Notes: generated by a model from the letters alone, not told the origin. DNA of 64,000 nucleotides from Halobacteriales archaeon QH_7_66_36 (GCA_003021175.1 PXQV01000011.1:62001-126000), one strand, 5' to 3'. Shown: positions 16,581 through 26,564, counted from the first letter of the stretch. Translations and numbers: made by a program.

Positions 16581-17066
16581 GTGGACGACCACACCACCGA
16601 CCGCGAGGTGCCACCGCCGATCACCGGCGAGCCGACGGGCTGGCTCCCGCGCGAGGGTCGGTGGGAACACGACACGCTCCGGCGCGCGACCGTCCACGGC
16701 GTGCGCCTCTACAACGCCGGTGAGTACCACGAGGCGCACGACTGCTTCGAAAACGAGTGGTACAACTACGGTCGCGGCTCGGCGGAGTCGCGGTTCGCAC
16801 ACGGGATGGTGCAGGTGGCCGCCGGCGCGTACAAACACTACGACTTCGGCGACGACGACGGCATGCGGTCGCTGTTCCGCACCGCACTCGATTACGTGGG
16901 CGGCCTCCCGGACGACTTTTACGGCGTCGACCTCGCGGACGTGCGGGCGACGCTCTCGGCGGCGCTCGACGACCCCGCCGCCCTCGACGGCTGGCGGATC
17001 GAACTCGACGGTGACACGCCGGCGGCGGACCGCTGGGACCGCGCGTACGCCGACGCTCTCGAATGA
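16581..17066 (+). CDS. DUF309 domain-containing protein
   Basis: A 161-residue protein with the DUF309 signature [21 protein letters not shown] (quoted part [17 protein letters not shown]) and a following all-helical bundle with [20 protein letters not shown]. The conserved His/Glu pattern suggests a small helical metal- or ligand-binding fold; function unknown. GTG 16581 is the start; no in-frame ATG exists before the conserved domain. Confidence 0.85.
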   Translation: MDDHTTDREVPPPITGEPTGWLPREGRWEHDTLRRATVHGVRLYNAGEYHEAHDCFENEWYNYGRGSAESRFAHGMVQVAAGAYKHYDFGDDDGMRSLFRTALDYVGGLPDDFYGVDLADVRATLSAALDDPAALDGWRIELDGDTPAADRWDRAYADALE

Positions 17067-17123
17067 ACCGGCCGACGATTACGTATCCTGCATGGTCCCG
17101 TGGCTACGAACGCGCTCGCCCGA

Positions 17124-17738
17124 TCACGGCGGGAGGACGTACTCGCTGAGCTTCTCGTCGGCGGCCTCCAGCACGTTCGAACCGTGGTAGACGAGGCCGA
17201 CCTCGAACTCGTAGTCGAGCAGGTTCTCCAGCGACTCCTCGGCTTCGTTCAGGTCGTCGGTGAACTTCGCCGGCGGGAGGTGGAAGCCGCCGGAGAGCCC
17301 GCGCTGGTCGGCACCCGAGAGGGCGTCGGCGAGGATGGCGTAGCCCTCGTCCTCGGCTACCAAGGCGTGCTGGTGGTCGCGGTGGCCCGGCATGTGGACG
17401 GCCTCAAACGGGCCGATCTCGTCGCCGTCGTCGTAGAAGGAGGCCACCTCCGGGGCGTGTTCCGGGTCCGCGCCGACCGGCAGATACACCCCGGGACCGT
17501 GCGCCTCGACCACGGCGTCGATACCGCCGACGTGGTCCGGATCGGTGTGCGTGATGACGATGCGCTCCACGCCGACGCCCGCCTCCGCGATGCCGGCGAG
17601 CAGGGCGTCCGTCGAATCCGGCAGTCCCGTGTCCACGAGCGTTCCGTCGTCGGTGAGATACGCGCGGATGCGACCGGGGTCCGCGCCCGTCTCTGTGCAG
17701 GTGATGTCGTACACGCCGTCGACTGGCTGTGTGACCAT
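17124..17738 (-). CDS. Metallo-beta-lactamase fold hydrolase
   Basis: A 204-residue MBL-fold protein. Metal ligands are visible as VITHTDPDHVGG (HxDxDH variant; the third position is Asp instead of His), the second-shell HMPGHRDHQH and LADALSG, and a C-terminal His in GLVYHGSN. This fits glyoxalase-II-like or similar hydrolases; the substrate is unknown. Starts at ATG 17738, 79 nt from the divergent rqcH. Confidence 0.85.
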   Translation of the reverse strand: MVTQPVDGVYDITCTETGADPGRIRAYLTDDGTLVDTGLPDSTDALLAGIAEAGVGVERIVITHTDPDHVGGIDAVVEAHGPGVYLPVGADPEHAPEVASFYDDGDEIGPFEAVHMPGHRDHQHALVAEDEGYAILADALSGADQRGLSGGFHLPPAKFTDDLNEAEESLENLLDYEFEVGLVYHGSNVLEAADEKLSEYVLPP

Positions 17739-17817
17739 GGAACCGCTTCACTGGGCGGGCACGAAAACCCCGGGGCAGACCCGATAACGGTTTCCGGCCG
17801 ACCCGGGAAAGCGTGGT

Positions 17818-19926
17818 ATGGACCAGAAGCGGGCGATGACGAGCGTGGATATCCGCGCGCTCGCGACCGAGCTTCGCGACTACGAGGGGGCGAAGCTCGA
17901 CAAGGCGTATCTCTACGACGACGACCTCGTCCGTCTGAAGCTCCGCGACTTCGACCGCGGCCGCGTCGAACTGCTGATCGAGACGGGCGACCCGAAGCGC
18001 GCCCACGTCGCCGACCCCGACCACGTGCCGGACGCCCCGGGGCGACCGCCGGATTTCGCGATGATGCTTCGCAATCGGCTGTCGGGCGCTGACCTCGTCG
18101 ACGTTCGCCAACACGAGTTCGACCGGATCCTCGTGTTCGAGTTCGAGCGCGACGACGCCGACACGCTCCTGATCGCGGAACTGTTCGGCGACGGTAATCT
18201 CGTCGTCACTAATCGGGACCGGGAGGTGATCGACTGTCTCGACACCGTCCGGCTCAAGTCTCGGACCGTCGCGCCCGGGTCGGTGTACGGCTTCCCCGCC
18301 TCGCGGTTCGACCCGCTCTCCTGTTCGCGGGAGGCGTTCGACGCGAAGATGCGAGCGTCCGACAGCGACATCGTGCGAACGCTCGCCACCCAGCACAATC
18401 TCGGCGGGCTGTGGGCCGAGGAGCTGTGTAGCCGCGCCGGCGTCGAGAAGACCCGCGACATCGCCGACGCGACCGCCGAGGAGTACGACGAGCTGTTCGA
18501 CACCCTCGAACGGCTCCGCGAGGACATCCGCGACGGGAACTTCGACCCGCGTCTCTACTGGGAGACGGAAAGCGAGGACCACGAACGCACGCGGCCCGTC
18601 GACGCGACGCCCATGCCGCTGGCGGAGTACGAGGGCGTCGACTGCGACGCCTACGACCGGTTCACGGGCGCGCTCGACGACTACTTCTACGAGTTGGACC
18701 GCGAGGAGCCGGAGCCGGGGTCGACGCGCCCGGACTTCGAGTCGGAGATAGCGAAGTACGAGCGCATCATCGACCAACAGGAGGGAGCGATCGAGGGGTT
18801 CGAGCGGGAAGCCGAGGAGTACCGAGAGATGGCCGAGTCGCTGTACGGCAACTACGACCTCGTCGACGAGATACTGGCGACGGTCCGCGAGGCGCGAGCG
18901 AACGACTTCCCATGGGGCGACGTGGAGACGCGGTTCGACGAGGCCGCCGACGCCGGGAACGAGCGGGCCTCGCACGTCGTCGGTGTGAAGCCTGAGTCCG
19001 GCGAGGTGACAGTTGACATCGACGGCAACCGGATCGATCTCGTGCCCGAGGAGGGCGTCGAGAAGAACGCGGACCGACTGTATCAAGAGGCGAAGCGCGT
19101 CGAGGAGAAGAAAGAGGGCGCGCTCGCCGCCATCGAGGACACCCGTGAGGACCTCGCCGACGTGAAGCGTCGCCGCGAGGAGTGGGAAGCGGAGGACACA
19201 GAACCAGAGCCCGACGAGCAGGACGAGGACGGAGAGACGGACTGGCTCGCGAAGCAGAACATTCCCGTCCGCTACGACGAGCAGTGGTACGAGCGGTTCC
19301 GCTGGTTCCACACCTCCGACGACTTTCTCGTCATCGGCGGTCGCAGCGCCGACCAGAACGAGGAAATCGTCAAGAAGTACATGGAGAAAGGTGACCTGTT
19401 CTTCCACGCACAGGCCCACGGGGGCCCGGTCACCGTGCTGAAGGCGACCGGTCCCTCGGAGCCCTCGAAGGACATCGACATTCCGGAGCGGTCGCGAGCG
19501 GAGGCGGCCCGGTTCGCTGTCACGCACTCGTCGGTCTGGAAGGACGGGAAGTTCGAGGGCGACGTGTACGAGGTGACGCCGGATCAGGTGTCGAAGACGC
19601 CGGAGTCCGGCGAGTATCTCGAGAAGGGCGGGTTCACCATCCGCGGCGACCGGACGTACTACGGGAATACGACTGTCGGCTGTGCCGTCGGCGTCCAGTG
19701 TGAACCCGAGACCCGCGTGCTCGGTGGGCCGGAGCGGGCCATCGCGGATCAGGTGGAGACGCACGTGACGCTCGAACCCGGCCAGTACGCGCAAAACGAC
19801 ATCGCGAAGCTGATCTACCGGGAACTGAAGAGCCGGTTCGCCGACGAGTCGTTCCTCCGGAAGGTCGCCTCGCCCGATCTCGTACAGGAGTTCTGTCCGC
19901 CCGGCGGCTCTCGGTTAGTCGAGTGA
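17818..19926 (+). CDS. rqcH: Ribosome quality-control factor RqcH (NFACT family)
   Basis: Archaeal homolog of Rqc2/NEMF/RqcH, which binds split large ribosomal subunits carrying stalled peptidyl-tRNA and recruits tRNA-Ala. The 702-residue protein has the NFACT-N domain (RALATELRDYEGAKLDKAY, then DFAMMLRNRLSGADL), helix-hairpin-helix/coiled-coil middle (about residues 310-470, rich in Glu/Arg), and the NFACT-R domain RWFHTSDDFLVIGGRSADQN with GDLFFHAQAHGGPVTVLKA. It lies on the same strand as pelota 1.7 kb downstream, both serving stalled-ribosome rescue. Confidence 0.95.
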   Translation: MDQKRAMTSVDIRALATELRDYEGAKLDKAYLYDDDLVRLKLRDFDRGRVELLIETGDPKRAHVADPDHVPDAPGRPPDFAMMLRNRLSGADLVDVRQHEFDRILVFEFERDDADTLLIAELFGDGNLVVTNRDREVIDCLDTVRLKSRTVAPGSVYGFPASRFDPLSCSREAFDAKMRASDSDIVRTLATQHNLGGLWAEELCSRAGVEKTRDIADATAEEYDELFDTLERLREDIRDGNFDPRLYWETESEDHERTRPVDATPMPLAEYEGVDCDAYDRFTGALDDYFYELDREEPEPGSTRPDFESEIAKYERIIDQQEGAIEGFEREAEEYREMAESLYGNYDLVDEILATVREARANDFPWGDVETRFDEAADAGNERASHVVGVKPESGEVTVDIDGNRIDLVPEEGVEKNADRLYQEAKRVEEKKEGALAAIEDTREDLADVKRRREEWEAEDTEPEPDEQDEDGETDWLAKQNIPVRYDEQWYERFRWFHTSDDFLVIGGRSADQNEEIVKKYMEKGDLFFHAQAHGGPVTVLKATGPSEPSKDIDIPERSRAEAARFAVTHSSVWKDGKFEGDVYEVTPDQVSKTPESGEYLEKGGFTIRGDRTYYGNTTVGCAVGVQCEPETRVLGGPERAIADQVETHVTLEPGQYAQNDIAKLIYRELKSRFADESFLRKVASPDLVQEFCPPGGSRLVE

Positions 19927-19969
19927 CGCGACGACTGTACTTATTCGCCTCCGACGCCAACACCGAGAT

Positions 19970-20815
19970 ATGATCCGGGAGGCGCTCGACTTTCCCACGT
20001 CCGGTGACGGCGGCTCTCAGGCGCTGCTCGTCGGGTCGCTGCTGTTGCTCCTCGCCGGCGGTGCGGCCACCGGCGCTGGCTACGCGCTCGACGCCGGACG
20101 GCTCCCGCTCGCCGTTGTAGCCGGTGTGGCGGCTCTCGTTCCGCTGCTTGCGGTCCGAGGCTACTACTACCGAGCCTTGGCCGCGGCCGCGACGCGTGCC
20201 GACCCAGTGGCACCGTCGTTCGGTGGCAGTCGGCGACTCTTCCGCGAGGCGTTCGTCGCCGTCGGCGTCGCCGTCGCGTACGCGCTACCGTCTGTCCTTC
20301 TCTTCGCGACTGCGGCCGGGATGACGCGTCTCGCCGGTCGTGCAGGAGTGACAGTTGGACTGCTCGCACAGGCGCTCGGTGCCGTCGCCGCCCTGCTCGG
20401 CATCGTCTCGCTGCTCGCCGCGCTGTATCTCACGCCGGCCGCGCTGGCGACGGTCGCGCGCAGCAGCGGTGTCAGGAGCGCGTTCCGAGTCCGAACGGTG
20501 GTCGACGGTGCGGCGACGGAGGATTACGTCGTCGGCTGGGTGCTCGCGACCGCACTCCAGTGGACGCTGGCTCCAATCGCCGCGCTTCTGTCGTCGGTCG
20601 GCGTCGGGGTCGTGCTCTACTTTCTCACCGCCGTCGCGACGCGCTACGTCTTCGGTGCGTCGTTCCGGGCGGCCGTCGGAGCCGACAGGGTGCCGACGGT
20701 CGGCGTCACGCCGTCGAACCGGGCACGTTCAGAGGCAGAGCTGCAGGAGATGGTGTTGAACGCCGACGTGTACGCCGACTCTCGCGAGGCCGACTCTCCG
20801 GAGCGACCGCGGTAG
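19970..20815 (+). CDS. DUF4013-like multi-spanning membrane protein
   Basis: A 281-residue protein with a short N-terminal motif MIREALDFPTSGDGG followed by six or seven predicted membrane segments and a polar C-tail. The conserved RGYYYRALAAAATRADPVAPSF between segments 2 and 3 and the layout match DUF4013. It is followed 37 nt later by a second gene of the same family, suggesting a duplicated pair. Role unknown. Confidence 0.75.
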   Translation: MIREALDFPTSGDGGSQALLVGSLLLLLAGGAATGAGYALDAGRLPLAVVAGVAALVPLLAVRGYYYRALAAAATRADPVAPSFGGSRRLFREAFVAVGVAVAYALPSVLLFATAAGMTRLAGRAGVTVGLLAQALGAVAALLGIVSLLAALYLTPAALATVARSSGVRSAFRVRTVVDGAATEDYVVGWVLATALQWTLAPIAALLSSVGVGVVLYFLTAVATRYVFGASFRAAVGADRVPTVGVTPSNRARSEAELQEMVLNADVYADSREADSPERPR

Positions 20816-20852
20816 GGAAGATTCTTACCAGTGGGCTGTCACTCACGGACGC

Positions 20853-21554
20853 ATGTTCGGAGACGCCCTGCGGTTCCCACTGGCAGGTGACGACGGCGTA
20901 CGAAGCATCATCATCGGCGGAGTTCTCTCCTTTCTCAGCTTTCTGATCATCCCCATATTCCCGGTGTTGGGCTACTACCTCAGAGCCGCAGAGGCGGGGG
21001 CGACAGGCTCCGAGGTAGCACCACCGTTCGACGACTGGGACGAACTGCTCGTCGACGGGCTGAAGATGCTCGTGGTCGGTATCGCCTACTTCCTGATTCC
21101 GCTGGCGATGTTCGTCGGCACGACGGTCGCCGTCGGTGTCAGCGCGTTCGCCGTTGGGCAAGGCGGGGGACCGCCGACGGCAGCGATGACCGGCGTCGGC
21201 GTCGTCGGAGGGATCCTGTTCCTGCTCGCGGTGGTCTTGTCGCTCGTCGCGACCTACGTGTTCCCTGCGGGCCTCGTCGCTCTCGCCCGCGACGGCGACA
21301 TCGCCGCAGCGTTCGACACGAGTCGCGTGTTCGGTGCCGCGTTCAGCGCCGACTACTTCGTCGCCGGCCTGCTCGCGATCATTCTGTCGCTCGTCGTCGG
21401 CATCTTGACCTTCGTGCTGACGGCCGTCACCTTCGGGCTGTTCGCCCTGCTCGGCGTGTTCGTCCAGTTCTACGTGCAGGTGGCGTTCTTCTATCTGTTC
21501 GGCCGCGGCTACGGGAAGGCGCTCGATATCTCTCCCACGCCGACGGTCGAATAA
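20853..21554 (+). CDS. DUF4013 family membrane protein
   Basis: A 233-residue paralog of the preceding protein: MFGDALRFPLAGDDGVRS, then VLGYYLRAAEAGATGSEVAPPFDDWDEL (quoted part LGYYLRAAEAGATG), and about five membrane segments with a Gly/Phe-rich C-terminus. Compared with the upstream copy it has a shorter C-tail and fewer Ala repeats. Probably co-expressed with its neighbour and possibly with pelota, 34 nt downstream. Confidence 0.8.
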   Translation: MFGDALRFPLAGDDGVRSIIIGGVLSFLSFLIIPIFPVLGYYLRAAEAGATGSEVAPPFDDWDELLVDGLKMLVVGIAYFLIPLAMFVGTTVAVGVSAFAVGQGGGPPTAAMTGVGVVGGILFLLAVVLSLVATYVFPAGLVALARDGDIAAAFDTSRVFGAAFSADYFVAGLLAIILSLVVGILTFVLTAVTFGLFALLGVFVQFYVQVAFFYLFGRGYGKALDISPTPTVE

Positions 21555-21588
21555 CAGGGCCTAACACCCCCGGTCACGGAGTCAGAGT

Positions 21589-22656
21589 ATGCGTATCGCC
21601 GACCGGCAGCAGCGCGAGGGGGGCCGCGAGCGCATCACTGTCGTCCCCGAGAGCCTCGACGACCTCTGGCACCTCACGTACGTGCTCGAACCGGGCGACC
21701 GGGTGGGTGGCGACACGACTCGACGTATCCAGCGGAACGACGACAAGACGCGCGACACCGGCGGCGAGCGGGAACACATGTGGGTGGAACTCGTCGTCGA
21801 CGACGTGGAGTTCGCGAAGTTCGCCAATCGGCTCCGCGTCGGCGGCGAGATCGCCGGCTGCTCACGCGAGGACCAGATCGGCTTCCACCACACACTCAAC
21901 GTAGAGGAACACACCGAGCTGGAAATCGAGAAGGTGTGGCAGACCGACCAACTCGAACGGCTCCAAGAGGCCGTCGAGGCGGCCGAGAATCCCGACGTGG
22001 CGGTCGCGACCGTCGAGGAGGGGGAAGCGTACGTCCACACCGTCGCCCAGTACGGCGTCGAGGAGCGCGCGTCGATCACGAAGCCGACCGGGAAGGGTGA
22101 GTACGCCCGCCCCCGCGAGGAGTTGTTCGACGAACTGGGCGCGGTGCTGGAACGGACCGACGCCGAGGCCGTCATCCTCGCTGGCCCCGGCTTCACCAAG
22201 CAGGACGCGCTCGACTACGTCCAAGACGAGTATCCGTCCGTGGCCGAGCAGGTGACGACTGTCGACACGTCGGCGGCAGGGGGCCGCGGCGTCCACGAGG
22301 TGCTCAAGCGCGGTGCTGTCGAGCAGGTACAGACGGAGACGCGAATCGCGGAGGAAGCCGACCGCATCGACGAGCTCACCGAGCGCATCGCCGAGGGCGC
22401 GAAGGCGACGTACGGCGTCGATCAGACGATGGAGGCCGCCGAGTTCGGCGCGGTCGAGGAACTGCTCATCCTCGACGAGCGCTTGCGCGCGGAGCGCGCC
22501 GACGAGGGTGACTGGGGGGTGGACGCCAACGAACTCATCCAGACCGTCGAGCAGAAGGGCGGCGACGTGACGGTGTTCTCCGGCGAGTTCGCCCCCGGAC
22601 AGCAGCTGAAGAACCTCGGCGGCGTGGCCGCGCTGCTTCGCTACCGACTGGAATAG
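21589..22656 (+). CDS. pelA: Pelota (aPelota/Dom34), mRNA surveillance factor
   Basis: Recognises stalled ribosomes with an empty A site and recruits ABCE1 for splitting. The 355-residue protein shows the N-terminal PELOTA-1 domain ([38 protein letters not shown], then [22 protein letters not shown] in part), the central eRF1_2 domain ([36 protein letters not shown]) and the C-terminal eRF1_3 domain ([13 protein letters not shown], ending [16 protein letters not shown]). As expected it lacks the eRF1 GGQ loop. Confidence 0.96.
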   Translation: MRIADRQQREGGRERITVVPESLDDLWHLTYVLEPGDRVGGDTTRRIQRNDDKTRDTGGEREHMWVELVVDDVEFAKFANRLRVGGEIAGCSREDQIGFHHTLNVEEHTELEIEKVWQTDQLERLQEAVEAAENPDVAVATVEEGEAYVHTVAQYGVEERASITKPTGKGEYARPREELFDELGAVLERTDAEAVILAGPGFTKQDALDYVQDEYPSVAEQVTTVDTSAAGGRGVHEVLKRGAVEQVQTETRIAEEADRIDELTERIAEGAKATYGVDQTMEAAEFGAVEELLILDERLRAERADEGDWGVDANELIQTVEQKGGDVTVFSGEFAPGQQLKNLGGVAALLRYRLE

Positions 22657-22761
22657 CGAACAGGCGGGCCACGCAACGTCCACCGGAGACGGCCCGCACA
22701 CCCGTCTCGATCCCCGGCGGCGACGACTCAGGGCACGCAGGGGGTGGTCCCGCCCTCGTAT

Positions 22762-23508
22762 TTAAATCTCGACCTCGGTGCCGTCGCGGGCGACCCGTAT
22801 CTCGCCGTCGAACGCCTCGCGGACGCTCTCGACCATCTCGCGGTGTTTCCCGTCCGTGTGTGGATACATGTGGGTGAGATACAACTGCTCGATGGCTCGG
22901 CCGTCGAGCACCTCGCCGAGTGCGCTCGGCGTCGGGTGGTTCGACACGTCGATCTCGTCCGGGAACGAGCAGTCGTGCGCTAGCACCCGCACACCGTCGG
23001 CAAGGTCGGCGACAGCGTCCGTCGCCTCGCTGTCACCGGAGAAGCAGAAGTCGCCGTCGGCGTCCGCGTGTGTGAATCGGTAGGCGAGACAGTGCATCGA
23101 GTGGACGGTCTCGACTGCCTCGACGTCGAAGCCGGCGAGTTCAAACTCGCCGGGCGTCACCTCGCGCAGCGTCAGGTCAACGCGGCTCTGGAGGTAGTCG
23201 TGTACGTCGAACAGCCCCTCGACGAGTGCGTCCGTGCCTTCGGGACCGGCGACGGTGAGCTGTTCCTCGCCGGCGAGCCACCGGGCCTTGATCAGTGGGA
23301 ACAGATCCGAGACGTGGTCGAGGTGGTGGTGGGTGAGGAGGACGGCATCGACGGCCTCGTAGCCGGCGTCGGTGTCCGCGAGCGCGCGGAGGACGCCGCT
23401 GCCGCAGTCGACGAGCAGGGTGGTCTCGCCCGCTTCGAGGAGGAGTCCGGTCTGGTTCCGGTCACCGGTGGGCATCGCGCTCCCGGTGCCGAGAAGGGTG
23501 ACGCGCAT
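22762..23508 (-). CDS. Metallo-beta-lactamase fold protein, RNase Z-like
   Basis: A 248-residue MBL-fold protein. MRVTLLGTGSAMPTGDRNQTGLLL is a typical RNase Z/arylsulfatase-like start (quoted parts LLGTGSAMP, RNQTGLLL). Metal ligands are LLTHHHLDHVSDL, HSMHCLAYRF, FSGDSEAT and a C-terminal LYLTHMYPH. It lacks the long exosite arm, so tRNA 3'-end processing is possible but not shown; other hydrolases of this family share these motifs. ATG 23508 starts the protein; a repeat element lies 43 nt upstream. Confidence 0.85.
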   Translation of the reverse strand: MRVTLLGTGSAMPTGDRNQTGLLLEAGETTLLVDCGSGVLRALADTDAGYEAVDAVLLTHHHLDHVSDLFPLIKARWLAGEEQLTVAGPEGTDALVEGLFDVHDYLQSRVDLTLREVTPGEFELAGFDVEAVETVHSMHCLAYRFTHADADGDFCFSGDSEATDAVADLADGVRVLAHDCSFPDEIDVSNHPTPSALGEVLDGRAIEQLYLTHMYPHTDGKHREMVESVREAFDGEIRVARDGTEVEI

Positions 23509-23538
23509 ACACGCGGTCAGAGGCCCGGTCACTTGTGT

Positions 23539-23551
23539 CCTGTTCCGCGGT
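23539..23551. repeat. 13-bp target-site direct repeat, left copy
   Basis: CCTGTTCCGCGGT, identical to 23765-23777. The two copies flank the element at 23552-23764 exactly. Confidence 0.8.
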
Positions 23552-23764
23552 GGTGTTCAGATGAGCGGGTTGTGGCCTGAGCAAGAAATCGCGGCGGGTG
23601 GGACTGAAAGGGGCCGGTCGCTGCGGGAAGCCCGACGACGCAAGCACCGGAAGCCGACCGGAGGGAGGCTACGGAGCGCAGCGAGACGCGCGACCGCAGC
23701 GCCCGGGGGCTTTCTACACCTCGTTGCCCACCTGCTCTCTGGAGGCACTGTCGACTGAACACTA
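23552..23764 (+). mobile_element. MITE-like repeat element, copy A (213 nt)
   Basis: Non-coding element bounded by inverted ends GTGTTCAG (23553-23560) and CTGAACAC (23755-23762) and flanked by perfect 13-bp direct repeats. It contains the core GGGACTGAAAGGGGCCG also found, slightly altered, at 30.7 and 59.3 kb. It holds no transposase and sits between divergent genes (MBL protein and Lhr helicase). The target-site duplication is good evidence of movement; the mobilising enzyme is unknown. Confidence 0.7.
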
Positions 23765-23777
23765 CCTGTTCCGCGGT
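23765..23777. repeat. 13-bp target-site direct repeat, right copy
   Basis: Identical to 23539-23551; see the element between them. Confidence 0.8.
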
Positions 23778-23813
23778 CGCAACGGCCTTCCGTCGCCGAC
23801 CCGTGATACGGGT

Positions 23814-26558
23814 ATGGACGGCCGGGAGCTGCTCGCGGCCCGTGACGACATCGATTTCGACCCCGCGACCGTCGCCATCGACGACGCGGACGCGTTCGCT
23901 CGGTTGGAACCCGAGGTGCGCGAGTGGTGGATCGACGAGTTCGGCGAGTTCGTCCCCGGAAACGGCGGCTTCTTCACCCCGCCACAGAAGGAGGCCATCC
24001 CCCTCATCGACGACGGCACGAACAGTCTCGTCTGTGCGCCCACCGGGTCGGGGAAGACGCAGGCGGGCTTCTGTGCCATCTACAACGACCTGCTCGCCCG
24101 CGAGAAGGCCGAGGGGCTCGACAACGCCGTCTACTGTCTGTACGTCTCGCCGCTGAAGTCGCTCGCCAACGACATCCACCGGAATCTGGCGGAGCCGTTA
24201 GACGGCATCACCGAACGCGCCGACGAGGACGTGGAGATTCGCCACGCGATCCGCCACGGCGACACCTCCGACGCGGAGCGGCAGGCGATGCTCGACGAGA
24301 CGCCACACATCCTCAACACGACGCCCGAGACGCTGGCGATCCTGCTCAACTCGCCGAAGTTCAAGCAGAAGCTCGAATCCGTCGAGTACGTCGTCGTCGA
24401 CGAGATACACTCGCTGGCGGAGAACAAACGCGGGACGCATCTCGCCGTCTCGTTGGAACGGCTCGAACGGATGTGTGAGGAATCGCCGACCCGCATCGGT
24501 TGTTCGGCCACCGTCGAACCGCTGGAGACGGTCGCGGAGTTCCTCGTCGGCTACGAGACGAGCGACGGCGAGCGACGGCCCCGCGAGTACGAGATCGTCG
24601 ACGCGCGGTTCGTCCGCGAGTTCGACATGGAGCTCTCCTGTCCCACCGACGACCTCATCGACACGCCGCCGGGCGTGGTGAGCGAGCGGTTCTACGACGA
24701 ACTGGCGAGCCTCGTGCGCGATCACGAGAGCACGCTCGTGTTCACGAACACCCGGTCGGGGGCCGAGCGCGTGCTCTCGAACCTGCGCGAGAAGCACGGC
24801 TTCGACGAGTCCGATTCCGGCTGTCACCACGGCTCGCTGTCGAAGGACCGCCGACAGGAGATCGAAAGCCGGCTGAAGCAGGGGAGCATCGACGTGGTGA
24901 CCACCTCCACCTCCCTCGAACTGGGTATCGACATGCCGTACATCGATCTGGTGGTGCAGGTCGGCTCACCGAAGTCGGTCGCAGCGCTGCTTCAGCGCGT
25001 GGGACGGGCGGGCCACCAGCTCGGCGAGACGGTGAGGGGCCGCGTCTTCGCGCTCGACCGCGACGAACTCATCGAGTGTGCGGTCATGCTCCGGAAGGCG
25101 GAGGAGGGGTTCGTCGACAGAGTGTTCGTCCCCGAGAACGCCCACGACGTGGCCGCCCAACAGGTGTACGGAATGGGGATCAACGAGGTGCGTCCCGAGA
25201 CAGAGGTGCGGGAGATACTCCGGTCGTCGTACCCGTATCGGAACTACGGCGACGCGGCGTTCGAGACGCTGTTCGCGTATCTGACGGCCGACTACGACGG
25301 GCTGGAGGCGAAGAACGTCTACGCGAAGGTGTGGCGGGACACGAACGCCCCGCCGAGCGGCGAGCACCACTACGAGGAGTACGACGTCGGTCAGGAGCTG
25401 ATCGGCAAGCGGGGGCGGATGGCCCGCGTCATCTACATGACGAACATCGGCACCATCCCGGACAGTTTCGACATCGACGTGTTCACCCGGTGCGGCGACG
25501 AGTGGGTCGGCCAGCTCGACGAGGAGTATCTCGACACGCTGGAGAAGGGCGACGTGTTCGTCCTCGGCGGCGCGAACTACGAGTACAAGTACCGTCGCGG
25601 GACCAAGGCGTACGTCGACCCCACGAGCAAGCAGGCGACCGTCCCCTCGTGGTTCTCCGAGCGGTTGCCCCTGTCGTACGATCTGGGCCGCGAGATGCTC
25701 GCCTTCCAGCAGGAGGTCGTCGCGACGCTACAGGACGGTGGGCCGCCGGCCGTCCGCGAGTGGCTCCGGACGTTCCCGCTCGACGAGAACACCGTCCGCG
25801 CGGTGACCCGGATGTACGACGAGCAACTCCGGTACGCCGGCGGGCGCTCCGTCTCGACGCCGGACCGACTCGCCATCGAGGTGGCGCTGGACCACGACGA
25901 GTATCGCCGCCACTACTACGTCCACTCCGGCTACGGCCGTCGGTTCAACGACGGCTTCTCGCGACTGCTCGCATACCACGTCGCCCAGCAGACCAACGCG
26001 AACGTGCAGGTCGCCGTCGCCGACAACGGCTTCACCCTCTCGCTGCCGCTCAATCGGAAGGTGGACATCGAGGCCGTCGTGGCGGAGATCGACCCCGACG
26101 AGGTGCGAGCGGACCTGCGGGCCAGCCTCGACGGCTCCGATCTCTTGAAACGCTACTTCCGCATCAACGCGACCCGGTCGCTGATGATCCTGAAACGCTA
26201 CAAGGGGTACGAGAAGACCGCCGCACAGCAGCAGGTCTCCTCCGAGATGCTGCTGTCGTTTGCACAGAACCTCGACGAGTTCGCGGTGATGGAGGAGACG
26301 TACCGGGAGATACTGCAGGACAAACTGAACGTCGCGGCAATCGAGCGCGTGCTCCGCGGCATCGTGACGGGCGAAACCCGGGTGGAGGCACAAGCGGTCG
26401 AGTCACCGTCGCCCCGCGCGTTCGGACTGGCGACGCTCATGGCGAGCGACGTGGTGCTCGCCGAGGACGAATCCGCGGTGTTACAGGAGTTCCACGCCCG
26501 CGTGATGGACGAAATCGAGCGCGACGGCGAGGGCGGCGAGTCGGTTGCGACCGATTGA
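23814..26558 (+). CDS. lhr: Lhr-type superfamily 2 ATP-dependent helicase
   Basis: A 914-residue Lhr-core helicase. Motifs in order: FFTPPQKEAIPLI (Q-like), APTGSGKTQAGF (motif I, near residue 70), VVDEIHSLAENKRGTHL (II), IGCSATVEPLE (III), LVFTNTRSGAERV (IV), TTSTSLELGIDMPYIDLVVQ (V) and LLQRVGRAGHQ (VI). The C-terminal winged-helix and Lhr-specific domains follow. Lhr helicases act 3'-to-5' on forked or RNA:DNA hybrid substrates in repair. ATG 23814 is preferred; the frame further upstream runs into the repeat element. Confidence 0.93.
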   Translation: MDGRELLAARDDIDFDPATVAIDDADAFARLEPEVREWWIDEFGEFVPGNGGFFTPPQKEAIPLIDDGTNSLVCAPTGSGKTQAGFCAIYNDLLAREKAEGLDNAVYCLYVSPLKSLANDIHRNLAEPLDGITERADEDVEIRHAIRHGDTSDAERQAMLDETPHILNTTPETLAILLNSPKFKQKLESVEYVVVDEIHSLAENKRGTHLAVSLERLERMCEESPTRIGCSATVEPLETVAEFLVGYETSDGERRPREYEIVDARFVREFDMELSCPTDDLIDTPPGVVSERFYDELASLVRDHESTLVFTNTRSGAERVLSNLREKHGFDESDSGCHHGSLSKDRRQEIESRLKQGSIDVVTTSTSLELGIDMPYIDLVVQVGSPKSVAALLQRVGRAGHQLGETVRGRVFALDRDELIECAVMLRKAEEGFVDRVFVPENAHDVAAQQVYGMGINEVRPETEVREILRSSYPYRNYGDAAFETLFAYLTADYDGLEAKNVYAKVWRDTNAPPSGEHHYEEYDVGQELIGKRGRMARVIYMTNIGTIPDSFDIDVFTRCGDEWVGQLDEEYLDTLEKGDVFVLGGANYEYKYRRGTKAYVDPTSKQATVPSWFSERLPLSYDLGREMLAFQQEVVATLQDGGPPAVREWLRTFPLDENTVRAVTRMYDEQLRYAGGRSVSTPDRLAIEVALDHDEYRRHYYVHSGYGRRFNDGFSRLLAYHVAQQTNANVQVAVADNGFTLSLPLNRKVDIEAVVAEIDPDEVRADLRASLDGSDLLKRYFRINATRSLMILKRYKGYEKTAAQQQVSSEMLLSFAQNLDEFAVMEETYREILQDKLNVAAIERVLRGIVTGETRVEAQAVESPSPRAFGLATLMASDVVLAEDESAVLQEFHARVMDEIERDGEGGESVATD

Positions 26559-26564
26559 CGCTCG

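Noticed and set aside
17404-19794. Very long open frame on the minus strand opposite rqcH (796 codons).
   Set aside because: High-GC shadow frame: Arg/Val/Leu-rich, no acidic bias and no motifs, while the plus strand encodes a complete RqcH with all its domains.
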